From: an uncultured Sphingorhabdus sp.
GTDB lineage: Bacteria; Pseudomonadota; Alphaproteobacteria; Sphingomonadales; Sphingomonadaceae
Length of the DNA: 10,754 nt
Direction of reading: 5' to 3'
NCBI GenBank assembly: GCA_937873665.1
Contig: CALMYW010000043.1
Span: 1-10,754, forward strand
Below, one piece after another: positions 4,786-10,754 of the stretch; the stretch's first letter is position 1, and every line of letters begins with the position of its first letter. The notes beneath the pieces are model-generated. The model was not told the origin of the DNA. It did not search any database and worked only from the letters and a program-made list of their open reading frames with translations. The position numbers and the translations under genes were made by a program.

Positions 4786-7712
4786 ATGCCGATCTCGAAC
4801 GGCCTGACAATCGAACGGTCCTTTTCGGGGGGTTGCTTCTCGGGAGCAGGTGGCTGCACTTGGCCTTTGGCCTGCCCCGCCGCGGCAGCATCGCGGAGCA
4901 CGCCGATAGTCTCGAGGGCGGAGCGCTTCATGCCGGTGTTCCGCTCGACCGCTGCCTCGAGCCGTGAGGCATTGTTGACGTAAAGCGTCAAGCCGTCGCG
5001 CAGGCGGGTAATCGTGACCAAGAAGGTCTGCTGGTTCGATAGGTTGCGCTCGCGGCTGTCCATGACGGCTATGCCGCGATCGGAAGTCAGGCCCTGGGCC
5101 ATGTGGGCATTAAGCGCATAGGCCAGATCGAGCCGTTTAAGCATGGGATCGTCCTTGGAGAGATGGTGCTCGATCCCGGTCGAGGTCACGAGCCGGACGC
5201 CGCCGCGCCCGACCGCCATGATGCGGGCCTGATCGGCATTGAGCAGTCCGCGCTTGTGGTCGGTATGGGTCCAGCGAATGCGGTCGCCCCCGTGCAGCGC
5301 GAGATCCTTGAGTTCGTAGAGCCGCAAGGCGTCATGCTCACCCTGCGGACGTAGCCTGTCGGGACGGAACTCGAAGCGCTTGCCGCGTTCGCTTTCGAGT
5401 TCGACGCGCTCGCGCCTCGGATCGACCCCGATCACCCGGTACATGCCGCGGCTGATGCCCTGGGCGCGCTTGTCGCGCTCGACCTCGACCACCATTCCCA
5501 CCTGATAGGTTCCGGCATGACGCAGCTCTTCCTGGGTGGTGTTGATCCGGGCAAGGACCTGGAGCTTCAGCGACGGCTCGCCAATCTCACCGTTGGCCTT
5601 GAGCCCGGTCTGTACAGCCTCGTTGACCTGCCCGCGTAAGCTCCGGCCCGATGCGTAAATGGCCGTGCGCTCACGGTCGGCGGGTGACAGCGACAGCCAG
5701 GCCGCCGCCGCTTCGATCGCCGCGCCCTCCCGAACCTCGACAACATCCTTGCCAAGATGGCGCAGCGCTTCGTCGATCTTGCCGCCTTGCGCTGCATATT
5801 GGGCGGCGCGCAGCGCCTTGTCACGGGCGCGGATGTTGAGATTCATGGTGGCGGTTTCGGCGCCGGCCTGCTGCATCACGTCGAAAGGCTTGCCCGCATC
5901 GACCGCGCCCAGCTGCTTCTTGTCTCCGATTGCGGCGAAGCGATCGAGTTCGAGCAGGTTGGCAAGCCGCACCAGCTTGTCCTTGTCGGAATTGCCGACC
6001 ATCGAGGCTTCGTCGAGCAGCACCACGGTGCCGCGCATTTCGGCCCTGGCCTTGGCGAGCGCGGCCTTGTCGCCACCTTCCAGGAGTGCGGCATGGCGCT
6101 TCAGGAACCGGGCTACGGTCATCGAGGGAATGCCGGTTTCACGCTCGAGCATCTGCACCAGCGTGTTCTGGACCGCGAGCCCGAGTACCGCCTTGCCTTC
6201 TTCGCGAAGGATATCGGCGACGGGCCTCAGCATCGTGCTTTTGCCCGCACCGGCGATTCCCTGAACAGCCACGATCCGGTTGCTGGAGCCAAGCAGCAGC
6301 CGTCCGGCAGCTTCCTGTCCCTGATTGAGCGTCATGCCGTATTTGAGCTGAGAAAGCCCCTGAAGACGGCTGCCAGCATCCCCAGGTTGCACGATGGCCG
6401 AGGCCATTCCCCGGCCCGCTTCGACCGCCGCAACGATCCGCTGCTCGGTCGCGATCGCGCCCGCTGTGGTGACCAGGCCGCGCTCCGCGCCCTTGCCGCG
6501 CTGGAGCTGCCCCTGGCGTTCGAGCTGGGCGACCCGGCGCTCGATCGCGGCCATGCCCGCAGGCAAGCCGAAACCCAGCGCGGTCCTGTAGATATCGGTG
6601 CGCGCAAAGGCCGCTTCCCGCTCCGCGAGGTGCCGAATGGCCGACGCGACGGCATGGATCGCGGCAATTTCCTCGGGCTGGCGGCGCGCCAGATCGGCCG
6701 GGATCAAGGGGTCACCTTCACGCAGTCCAAAACGCTCGGCGAGCGCGGTGATCAACTCTTTGCCGCGCGCCGCGAGGTCACGCGCGGCCGTCGCGAAACC
6801 GCCAGCGTAGCCGATGTCGTTTGCAGCACGGGCGTTGGCCTTGGCGATCACCGCCTTGGGGTCGAACCCGATGGCAGAGGCCTTGTCAGACCATTGCCTT
6901 GTCAGAGCCGCCCGATCCTTGATCGTCTGCTTTTCAGCCCGGGTCATCAAGGTAGCGGCATCGGTCGCCGACGGCCCCTTGTGGGTCATTCGTTCGACCT
7001 GAGCGAGGACCTCGGCCCGCCGTGTGCTGAATGCCCCGATCGCATCACGGGGAACGCCCTCCGCCTCGAAATTGCCGTGTTTACCGATCTCGCCGATCTC
7101 GTATCCGAGCCGTTCGACCGACATACGAAATCGCGCCATGGTCATGGCGCCCAGCAGCGTGTTGTGCTCCCAGAGCTTGTCGTTTCGCAGTGCCCGCCAC
7201 TTCCCGTCCGGCCCCTGGGTCGCGTTGACGACCACCGCGTGAATGTGGGCGTTGGGTTCCTGATTGCGGTTGGTATCGTGGCTGAACAGCGCGACCAGGA
7301 GGTTGCCGGTGGCGACCGGTCTTTGTTTGCCGTTCACCTCGATCCGCGTCTCGGCAAGGTGTTTCTCGGCCCAGGCGAGGGTCTCCTTGACCGCCTCGGC
7401 ATAGGCTTCGAGGATCCGCTTGTCCCCGCCGACCAGCGCGAGCAACGACCAGCTCTTGGGCATCGAGAAAGTGAGATCGGTTCCCGCACGGTGATCCTTG
7501 CCATCACTGCCGATGCGGCTGCCATCGGGCAGAAATCCCTTGAGCACCGCTTCGAATATCTTTGGATCGACCTCGCCTGACAGGCCGAGTTTATCGGCAC
7601 CCTTGCCGAACCAGGCACCGGAGCGATCGGCATCGGCGCGGGTGTAGTAATTGTCGGCGGCGAAGTATTTTGCAGCGCCGCCGGCAGTGCGGACATTGGC
7701 AACGGACAACAT
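4782..7712 (-). CDS. MobF family conjugative relaxase-helicase (TrwC/TraI type)
   Basis: This 976-residue enzyme nicks oriT, stays bound to the 5' end and unwinds the transferred strand. The N-terminal relaxase domain (about 1-300) has the tyrosine pair Y22-Y23 in DNYYT and the three-histidine metal site H145 (LFSHDTN) and H156/H158 (PNAHIHAVV), typical of TrwC and TraI. A RecD-like SF1 helicase follows: Walker A GIAGAGKST (485-493), Walker B VVLLDEAS (563-570), motif III GDKKQL (596-601), and late motifs around AYALNAHMAQGLTSDRG and FLVTITRLRDGLTLYV. The length is usual for the family. ATG 7712 is supported by GGGAG/GAGG just upstream and by LSVANVRTAGGAAKYF, the usual start. The gene is last in the operon, 33 bases after the coupling protein gene. 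A long antisense frame on the plus strand is a codon-bias shadow. Confidence 0.95.
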   Translation of the reverse strand: MLSVANVRTAGGAAKYFAADNYYTRADADRSGAWFGKGADKLGLSGEVDPKIFEAVLKGFLPDGSRIGSDGKDHRAGTDLTFSMPKSWSLLALVGGDKRILEAYAEAVKETLAWAEKHLAETRIEVNGKQRPVATGNLLVALFSHDTNRNQEPNAHIHAVVVNATQGPDGKWRALRNDKLWEHNTLLGAMTMARFRMSVERLGYEIGEIGKHGNFEAEGVPRDAIGAFSTRRAEVLAQVERMTHKGPSATDAATLMTRAEKQTIKDRAALTRQWSDKASAIGFDPKAVIAKANARAANDIGYAGGFATAARDLAARGKELITALAERFGLREGDPLIPADLARRQPEEIAAIHAVASAIRHLAEREAAFARTDIYRTALGFGLPAGMAAIERRVAQLERQGQLQRGKGAERGLVTTAGAIATEQRIVAAVEAGRGMASAIVQPGDAGSRLQGLSQLKYGMTLNQGQEAAGRLLLGSSNRIVAVQGIAGAGKSTMLRPVADILREEGKAVLGLAVQNTLVQMLERETGIPSMTVARFLKRHAALLEGGDKAALAKARAEMRGTVVLLDEASMVGNSDKDKLVRLANLLELDRFAAIGDKKQLGAVDAGKPFDVMQQAGAETATMNLNIRARDKALRAAQYAAQGGKIDEALRHLGKDVVEVREGAAIEAAAAWLSLSPADRERTAIYASGRSLRGQVNEAVQTGLKANGEIGEPSLKLQVLARINTTQEELRHAGTYQVGMVVEVERDKRAQGISRGMYRVIGVDPRRERVELESERGKRFEFRPDRLRPQGEHDALRLYELKDLALHGGDRIRWTHTDHKRGLLNADQARIMAVGRGGVRLVTSTGIEHHLSKDDPMLKRLDLAYALNAHMAQGLTSDRGIAVMDSRERNLSNQQTFLVTITRLRDGLTLYVNNASRLEAAVERNTGMKRSALETIGVLRDAAAAGQAKGQVQPPAPEKQPPEKDRSIVRPFEIGI

Positions 7713-7745
7713 GCCTCACACTCCCGGCGGACGCCCTGATCTGCT

Positions 7746-10139
7746 TCAGATTTCCATGTCGGATTCGCCGAGCCCGCGCTCGTCACGGGCGAGCTCGTCG
7801 GGTTCGCTGAGGCCATCTTCGAGCATCAGCTTTCGCGCCTGATCGGCAGGGACCTGCGGCCTTTGCTTCGCATCCGGCTTGGCTACCTGAAGTTGAGGCG
7901 CGGCTTTGGGTGGCTCGCCGTCCTTGCCCTTGTCGTGGCCATCGCCGCTTGCGATCCGCAGCACTGCATCCTTGGGCAGAGCAAGTGCCGGCTTGTCACC
8001 AGCTGGCGCTTCGGTTTCACTCTTGCCCGGGTTCAGCTCGGCAGCACGAGCGGGCTCTGCTTCCGCACGGCGGGCATCGCGAAGTACCTCGACTTGCCGG
8101 TCACGCGGGCGCGCGTCGCCCTCACCACTGGGTGCCCTCTGCCCCGCCGTAAGCGCAAGCTCGCCCTGGCGAGGAACGATCCGCTGCCCGGCCCCATCGT
8201 CGTTCGCTGCGGGTGGATCGGCAGCGTCGCTCCCGCCGCCTGAGGCGTCGGGCGGCGCCTTGGATGACCCGGAGGGCGAACCTGATGATGGCCCAGACGG
8301 CGGTGATTGAGGCGAGACCGTCCCGGTCTCAGGACCGTGATCCTCGGCCCTGCGAATGAAGGGCTCGGCCCGCTTCTTGCGATTGACCGGGATCAGCTTG
8401 ATCGGCGCAGCGGGGAACCCGTCGGGGAACTTCAGGTACCCCGACAGCCGCGGCAGGTTCATCAGCTGGTCGGGCAGCAGCAGCGGTTCAATATGCACGC
8501 GCGAGGTCAGACTGACCGCATCGCGGGCGTTGTTATAGCCATAGGTGTAGCCCTCTTCCTTCTCGCGAACCTGGCGGTGGCCGATGAAGTCCGAGCACCA
8601 GGTCGCTGAGTCTCGATCGCCCGTTCCGAGGATCAGCTTGGTCCGCGCGAGCGAAGACAGGGTCTGCGCCATTTCATCGCCATAGACCTGCTTTAGCTTG
8701 GCATAGGCATGGATCCCGGTGACAATCGCGCCGCCGAAGTTGCGCGCCGTCTGGAGGCCCTTTTCGAGCGCTGGCAGACGGTGGAGCGCGCCGAGTTCAT
8801 CGACGAAGAACCACATCCTGACCTCACGGGTGCGGTCCATCGCCATGAGGGTATTCATGGCAAGATCGAGCCAGACGGTGAGGAGCTGCGAGCAGACGCT
8901 CATGTCGACATAGCGCGCCGAGATGAACACCATCGACCCGTCGCGCTGGTCATCCTCGATCCAATCCCGGACCGAGAAGCGCCGCCCCTGACGGGGCAGC
9001 AGCTTGAGCGATTTGGCATTGGCATTGAACACAGCCCGGATCGACTCCGCCATGCGCGCGGCTTCGGGTGCTGTCAGCGGATCTGCGATCGTGCCGCGCA
9101 TCAGCCGGTGCACAGCGGCCAGGTCGGCGGTCATCAATTCTGCGGCAAGCGCATCGTTGGTCGCCTGGCCGCGGGCGCGCAGCTTGAGGCACATCTCGAC
9201 GAACAGCAGGCGCGCCGCGAGAACCCAGAACTGCTCGGCCCCGCCCCCATCGTGGGGTACGAGCGCTTCGGCGGCGGCAGTGAACTCGGCTTCGTCGCGG
9301 CACTCGTCGAACACGCTCCATTGCGGGCAACGCGCGTCGAGCGGGTTCAGGATGACGTCACGGCTGCCGTCGTAAAAGTGTTCGATGAAGGCCCCAGTCA
9401 GATCGAAGATCACCGCGCGCTGGCCGCGTGCCCGCGCCTCTTCAATCATCTCGGAAAGCGCGACGGTCTTGCCCATGCCGGTGGTGCCGATCAGCATCGC
9501 GTGGCTCTGCTCGAGCCGCCAGGGATAGGTCACCTCCGCGAGGCGCGAAGGCTGATAGGGAAATACCTCGTTTAGCTCCCTGGTGCTGCATAGCCGATAG
9601 CGCCAACCAAGCGCGGCACTGAGTTCCTTTGCCCTTTCGTCCCTATTATGAACGCGAATCTCCTCGACCAGTTCGGGCAAGGTGGACAGCTCGGCACCGC
9701 GCTCGTGTTTGCGCTCCTTCGATCGGGCGCCGAACCGCGAGGCGAACCAGTAGAACAGGGCGAAAGCGGGAATGAGCAGCAGCGCCGAATAGAGCAGTGC
9801 GTGCTCGAGGATCGAGACCATGTGGTCCCACGCGCGCACCACCGGCGGGAACGCTTCGAGCATGGAAATGGGAAACTTGACCGTGCCCCCGAAGGCGGTT
9901 TCGAGCGCGACTTCCTTGTGCGGATCAAACTCCATGAAGCCATAGACGGCGGCGTAGACCTTCATCCAGGCGAGGTAGCGTTCGTGGTCTGTCAGGCCGG
10001 TGGAGAGCATCCACCATGACATCGACGAGATGATGATCGCGGCGATGATTAGCGGGCCTTTGAGCCCCGCTGCGAACATGAAGCTGAAGTGGCCAAGCAG
10101 CTGGCTGCCGCGGGTGAAATCGACGAGATTCTTTTTCAC
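7746..10139 (-). CDS. traD: Type IV coupling protein, TraD/TrwB (VirD4-like) ATPase
   Basis: This 797-residue inner-membrane ATPase links the relaxosome to the secretion channel and pumps DNA. It has two N-terminal membrane segments (about 28-46 and 113-133), a periplasmic part between them, and a cytoplasmic motor with Walker A GTTGMGKT (218-225) and Walker B MWFFVDELGAL (442-452, D447/E448). The motifs ARNFGGAIVTGIHAYAKL and LARTKLILGTGD are typical of TraD/TraG. Residues from about 600 to the end form a long, disordered tail rich in Pro, Gly, Ala, Glu and Lys, probably a docking region for the relaxosome or channel. Translation starts at GTG 10139, overlapping the stop of the upstream small gene as GTGA, so the two are coupled. 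Confidence 0.93.
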   Translation of the reverse strand: MKKNLVDFTRGSQLLGHFSFMFAAGLKGPLIIAAIIISSMSWWMLSTGLTDHERYLAWMKVYAAVYGFMEFDPHKEVALETAFGGTVKFPISMLEAFPPVVRAWDHMVSILEHALLYSALLLIPAFALFYWFASRFGARSKERKHERGAELSTLPELVEEIRVHNRDERAKELSAALGWRYRLCSTRELNEVFPYQPSRLAEVTYPWRLEQSHAMLIGTTGMGKTVALSEMIEEARARGQRAVIFDLTGAFIEHFYDGSRDVILNPLDARCPQWSVFDECRDEAEFTAAAEALVPHDGGGAEQFWVLAARLLFVEMCLKLRARGQATNDALAAELMTADLAAVHRLMRGTIADPLTAPEAARMAESIRAVFNANAKSLKLLPRQGRRFSVRDWIEDDQRDGSMVFISARYVDMSVCSQLLTVWLDLAMNTLMAMDRTREVRMWFFVDELGALHRLPALEKGLQTARNFGGAIVTGIHAYAKLKQVYGDEMAQTLSSLARTKLILGTGDRDSATWCSDFIGHRQVREKEEGYTYGYNNARDAVSLTSRVHIEPLLLPDQLMNLPRLSGYLKFPDGFPAAPIKLIPVNRKKRAEPFIRRAEDHGPETGTVSPQSPPSGPSSGSPSGSSKAPPDASGGGSDAADPPAANDDGAGQRIVPRQGELALTAGQRAPSGEGDARPRDRQVEVLRDARRAEAEPARAAELNPGKSETEAPAGDKPALALPKDAVLRIASGDGHDKGKDGEPPKAAPQLQVAKPDAKQRPQVPADQARKLMLEDGLSEPDELARDERGLGESDMEI

Positions 10140-10462
10140 TTTGCGCCTCCCTTGGTCGGGGTGGCAGCCATTCCGGCTTCCTTGCAGCGCGCCTTCCAGG
10201 CACTGTGGGCGCGCTCGCGCAGGGTGTGATCAGGGTGCCCTGAAAGCAGCGCGTCGAGCCCGACGAATGCGAACAGCGACTGGCGGTAGAGCTTGCCGAG
10301 AAGCGCCTGATCGCTTGCCCCAATGGGGCCGCTTGCGAGCACCTTCTTGAGCTGCGAGCGCAGCCATTCGCTCACCGCCAGCCCATCGGCTTCGGCGGCG
10401 CTGCGAACCTGCTCGGCAAGCTCGGGTGAGACATAGACTTGGAGGGATATTGGTCGTGACAT
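10136..10462 (-). CDS. Ribbon-helix-helix-like relaxosome accessory protein, first gene of the mobilisation operon
   Basis: The 108-residue product starts MSRPISLQVYVSPELAEQV. The pattern of one strand (5-11) and two helices (13-27 and SEWLRSQLKKVL 31-42) fits a ribbon-helix-helix DNA-binding domain like TrwA, TraY or MobC. The second half (about 50-108) is helical and ends in a basic tail. I chose ATG 10462 rather than the 14-codon-longer ATG 10504 because AAGGA stands 8 bases before it and the protein fold begins there; the longer start also reads through two hairpins. By analogy with R388 TrwA it should bind oriT, help the relaxase nick, and repress its own operon. It sits between the probable oriT and the coupling protein gene, as trwA does. 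Confidence 0.8.
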   Translation of the reverse strand: MSRPISLQVYVSPELAEQVRSAAEADGLAVSEWLRSQLKKVLASGPIGASDQALLGKLYRQSLFAFVGLDALLSGHPDHTLRERAHSAWKARCKEAGMAATPTKGGAK

Positions 10463-10465
10463 CGT

Positions 10466-10490
10466 CAGGATCCTTCGATCTTGGATCCTG
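10466..10490 (-). repeat. Inverted repeat over the ribosome binding site of the mobilisation operon
   Basis: CAGGATCC and GGATCCTG are perfect 8-base arms around a 9-base loop. On the minus strand the second arm begins GGATCC directly after AA, so the Shine-Dalgarno AAGGA is partly in the stem, 3 bases from the ATG. It may hide the ribosome binding site in mRNA, or be the operator of the ribbon-helix-helix protein. Both readings are inference. Confidence 0.55.
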
Positions 10491-10496
10491 GTTTGC

Positions 10497-10519
10497 GCCC
10501 GCAAGGCTGATTTGCGGGC
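10497..10519 (-). repeat. GC-rich inverted repeat in the leader of the mobilisation operon
   Basis: GCCCGCAA and TTGCGGGC are perfect 8-base arms with a 7-base loop (10505-10511), followed a few bases further along the transcript by the CAGGATCC hairpin. No U-run follows, so it is not an obvious terminator. It could be a protein-binding site or a structured leader. Confidence 0.5.
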
Positions 10520-10533
10520 TACATCAGACTAAA

Positions 10534-10548
10534 GAACATGTCAAGAAC
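10534..10548 (-). promoter_or_regulatory. SOS-box-like site with embedded -35 element, promoter of the mobilisation operon
   Basis: On the minus strand the site reads GTTCTTGACATGTTC, an exact GTTC-N7-GTTC with a perfect -35 hexamer TTGACA inside (plus-strand 10539-10544). A repressor bound here would occlude RNA polymerase. The -10 is unclear: at 16-17 bases spacing only GTAGCC or TAGCCC is found. The site differs from the one before the S24 repressor at only 2 of 15 positions, in the same orientation relative to the gene. Confidence 0.62.
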
Positions 10549-10586
10549 ATAAGGCGACGCATTCCTGCCACCTTCACGCCCATAGC

Positions 10587-10733
10587 AATCACTGTGATTT
10601 GGATTCCTCGCTTCAAATCAATGAGATTGAGAAGTAACAGAAGGCGATTTCGAGCTTGAAACTGGCTGAAATCTGCCTCGTTCGAACCAGCTTCGAGAAG
10701 CGTAGGGTGTGCCCCCTGTCCCCTACTTCGAAG
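10587..10733. other. Probable origin of transfer (oriT)
   Basis: This AT-rich gene-free stretch upstream of the mobilisation operon holds several inverted repeats. One is AATCAC-T-GTGATT (10587-10599). A second is CTTC-aaa-TCAAT / ATTGAGAAG (10611-10634, one 3-base bulge). A third is the imperfect CTGGCTGAA / TTCGAACCAG (10662-10690). A compound hairpin is formed by CTTCGA / TCGAAG (10691-10696, 10728-10733) and GTAGGG / CCCTAC (10702-10707, 10721-10726). The place next to the operon, with genes running away from it, matches the R388 oriT-trwABC layout. Confidence 0.6.
10700..10711 (+). other. Candidate relaxase nic site
   Basis: GCGTAGGGTGTG resembles the F-plasmid TraI recognition core GCGTGGGGTGTGG, which is cut after GGTGT. 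By analogy cleavage would fall between T10710 and G10711 on the plus strand. With that polarity the sequence right of 10711 would enter the recipient first and the mobilisation genes last, as expected for MobF elements. The site lies at the base and loop of the GTAGGG/CCCTAC hairpin. Confidence 0.45.
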
Positions 10734-10754
10734 TGCGGTACCAGTGTTTGGGCT

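Noticed and set aside
5757..7580. 607-codon open frame on the plus strand, antisense to the relaxase
   Set aside because: The relaxase frame has all catalytic motifs and the family length. The antisense frame shows no domain and is explained by high-GC codon bias suppressing stops.
8709..9575. 288-codon plus-strand frame antisense to the coupling protein
   Set aside because: It has no recognisable motif and lies wholly opposite the TraD ATPase core, another codon-bias shadow.
10463..10504. 14-codon N-terminal extension of the ribbon-helix-helix protein from ATG 10504
   Set aside because: The extension lies across both leader hairpins, and the ribosome binding site and fold both favour ATG 10462.
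10426..10659. 77-codon plus-strand frame over the mobilisation promoter and oriT region
   Set aside because: It covers hairpins, the SOS-box-like site and AT-rich repeats, lacks a ribosome binding site and shows no protein motif.
1..10754. CRISPR array, tRNA, rRNA or insertion sequence
   Set aside because: No regularly spaced repeats, cloverleaf or rRNA-like sequence and no transposase frame were seen on either strand.

Overview
The window looks like part of a conjugative plasmid or integrative element from an alphaproteobacterium, most likely a member of the Sphingomonadales. Three things point there: the high-GC coding DNA of the right half, the make-up of the genes (a MobF relaxase and TraD-like coupling protein next to an S24 repressor, a short-type thermonuclease and a DUF6961-like small protein), and three exact GTTC-N7-GTTC sites, the form that LexA boxes take in alphaproteobacteria. 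The host assignment is inference from protein style; no search was run.

Left region, about 1-1550, minus strand. A short operon consists of a DUF2158/YodC-like gene broken by a one-base shift in a six-G run, followed two bases later by a caspase-like protease fused to a Ski2-type DEAD/DEAH helicase. The window edge cuts this gene at residue 432. An SOS-box-like site sits 13 bp upstream of the first start codon. I know of no established name for this arrangement. It resembles a DNA-damage-inducible suicide or defence module.

Middle region, 1553-4770. A 390-base stretch without a recognisable gene is followed by two rightward genes for exported or membrane proteins: a thermonuclease with a C-terminal sunset-like domain, and an SH3b plus Excalibur protein. 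A small leftward gene and a rightward S24 (LexA/CI-like) repressor then diverge from a 79-base region that holds a second SOS-box-like site and a perfect 8+1+8 palindrome. Downstream of the repressor come a second, shorter thermonuclease-like gene interrupted by an amber codon at position 15, and a DUF6961-like small protein.

Right region, 4782-10754, minus strand. A compact mobilisation operon runs leftward: a small ribbon-helix-helix-like relaxosome protein, a TraD/TrwB-type coupling ATPase and a MobF (TrwC/TraI-type) relaxase-helicase. The order and direction match R388 (oriT-trwA-trwB-trwC). The promoter region contains a third SOS-box-like site with a perfect TTGACA -35 inside it, two leader hairpins (one covering the ribosome binding site), and an AT-rich stretch with inverted repeats ending in GCGTAGGGTGTG, which resembles the F-plasmid nic site and marks a probable oriT.

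The common thread is that the caspase operon, the repressor/small-gene pair and the mobilisation operon each carry a GTTC-N7-GTTC site in the promoter region. Transfer and the death/defence cargo may therefore both respond to DNA damage, through host LexA or the local S24 repressor.
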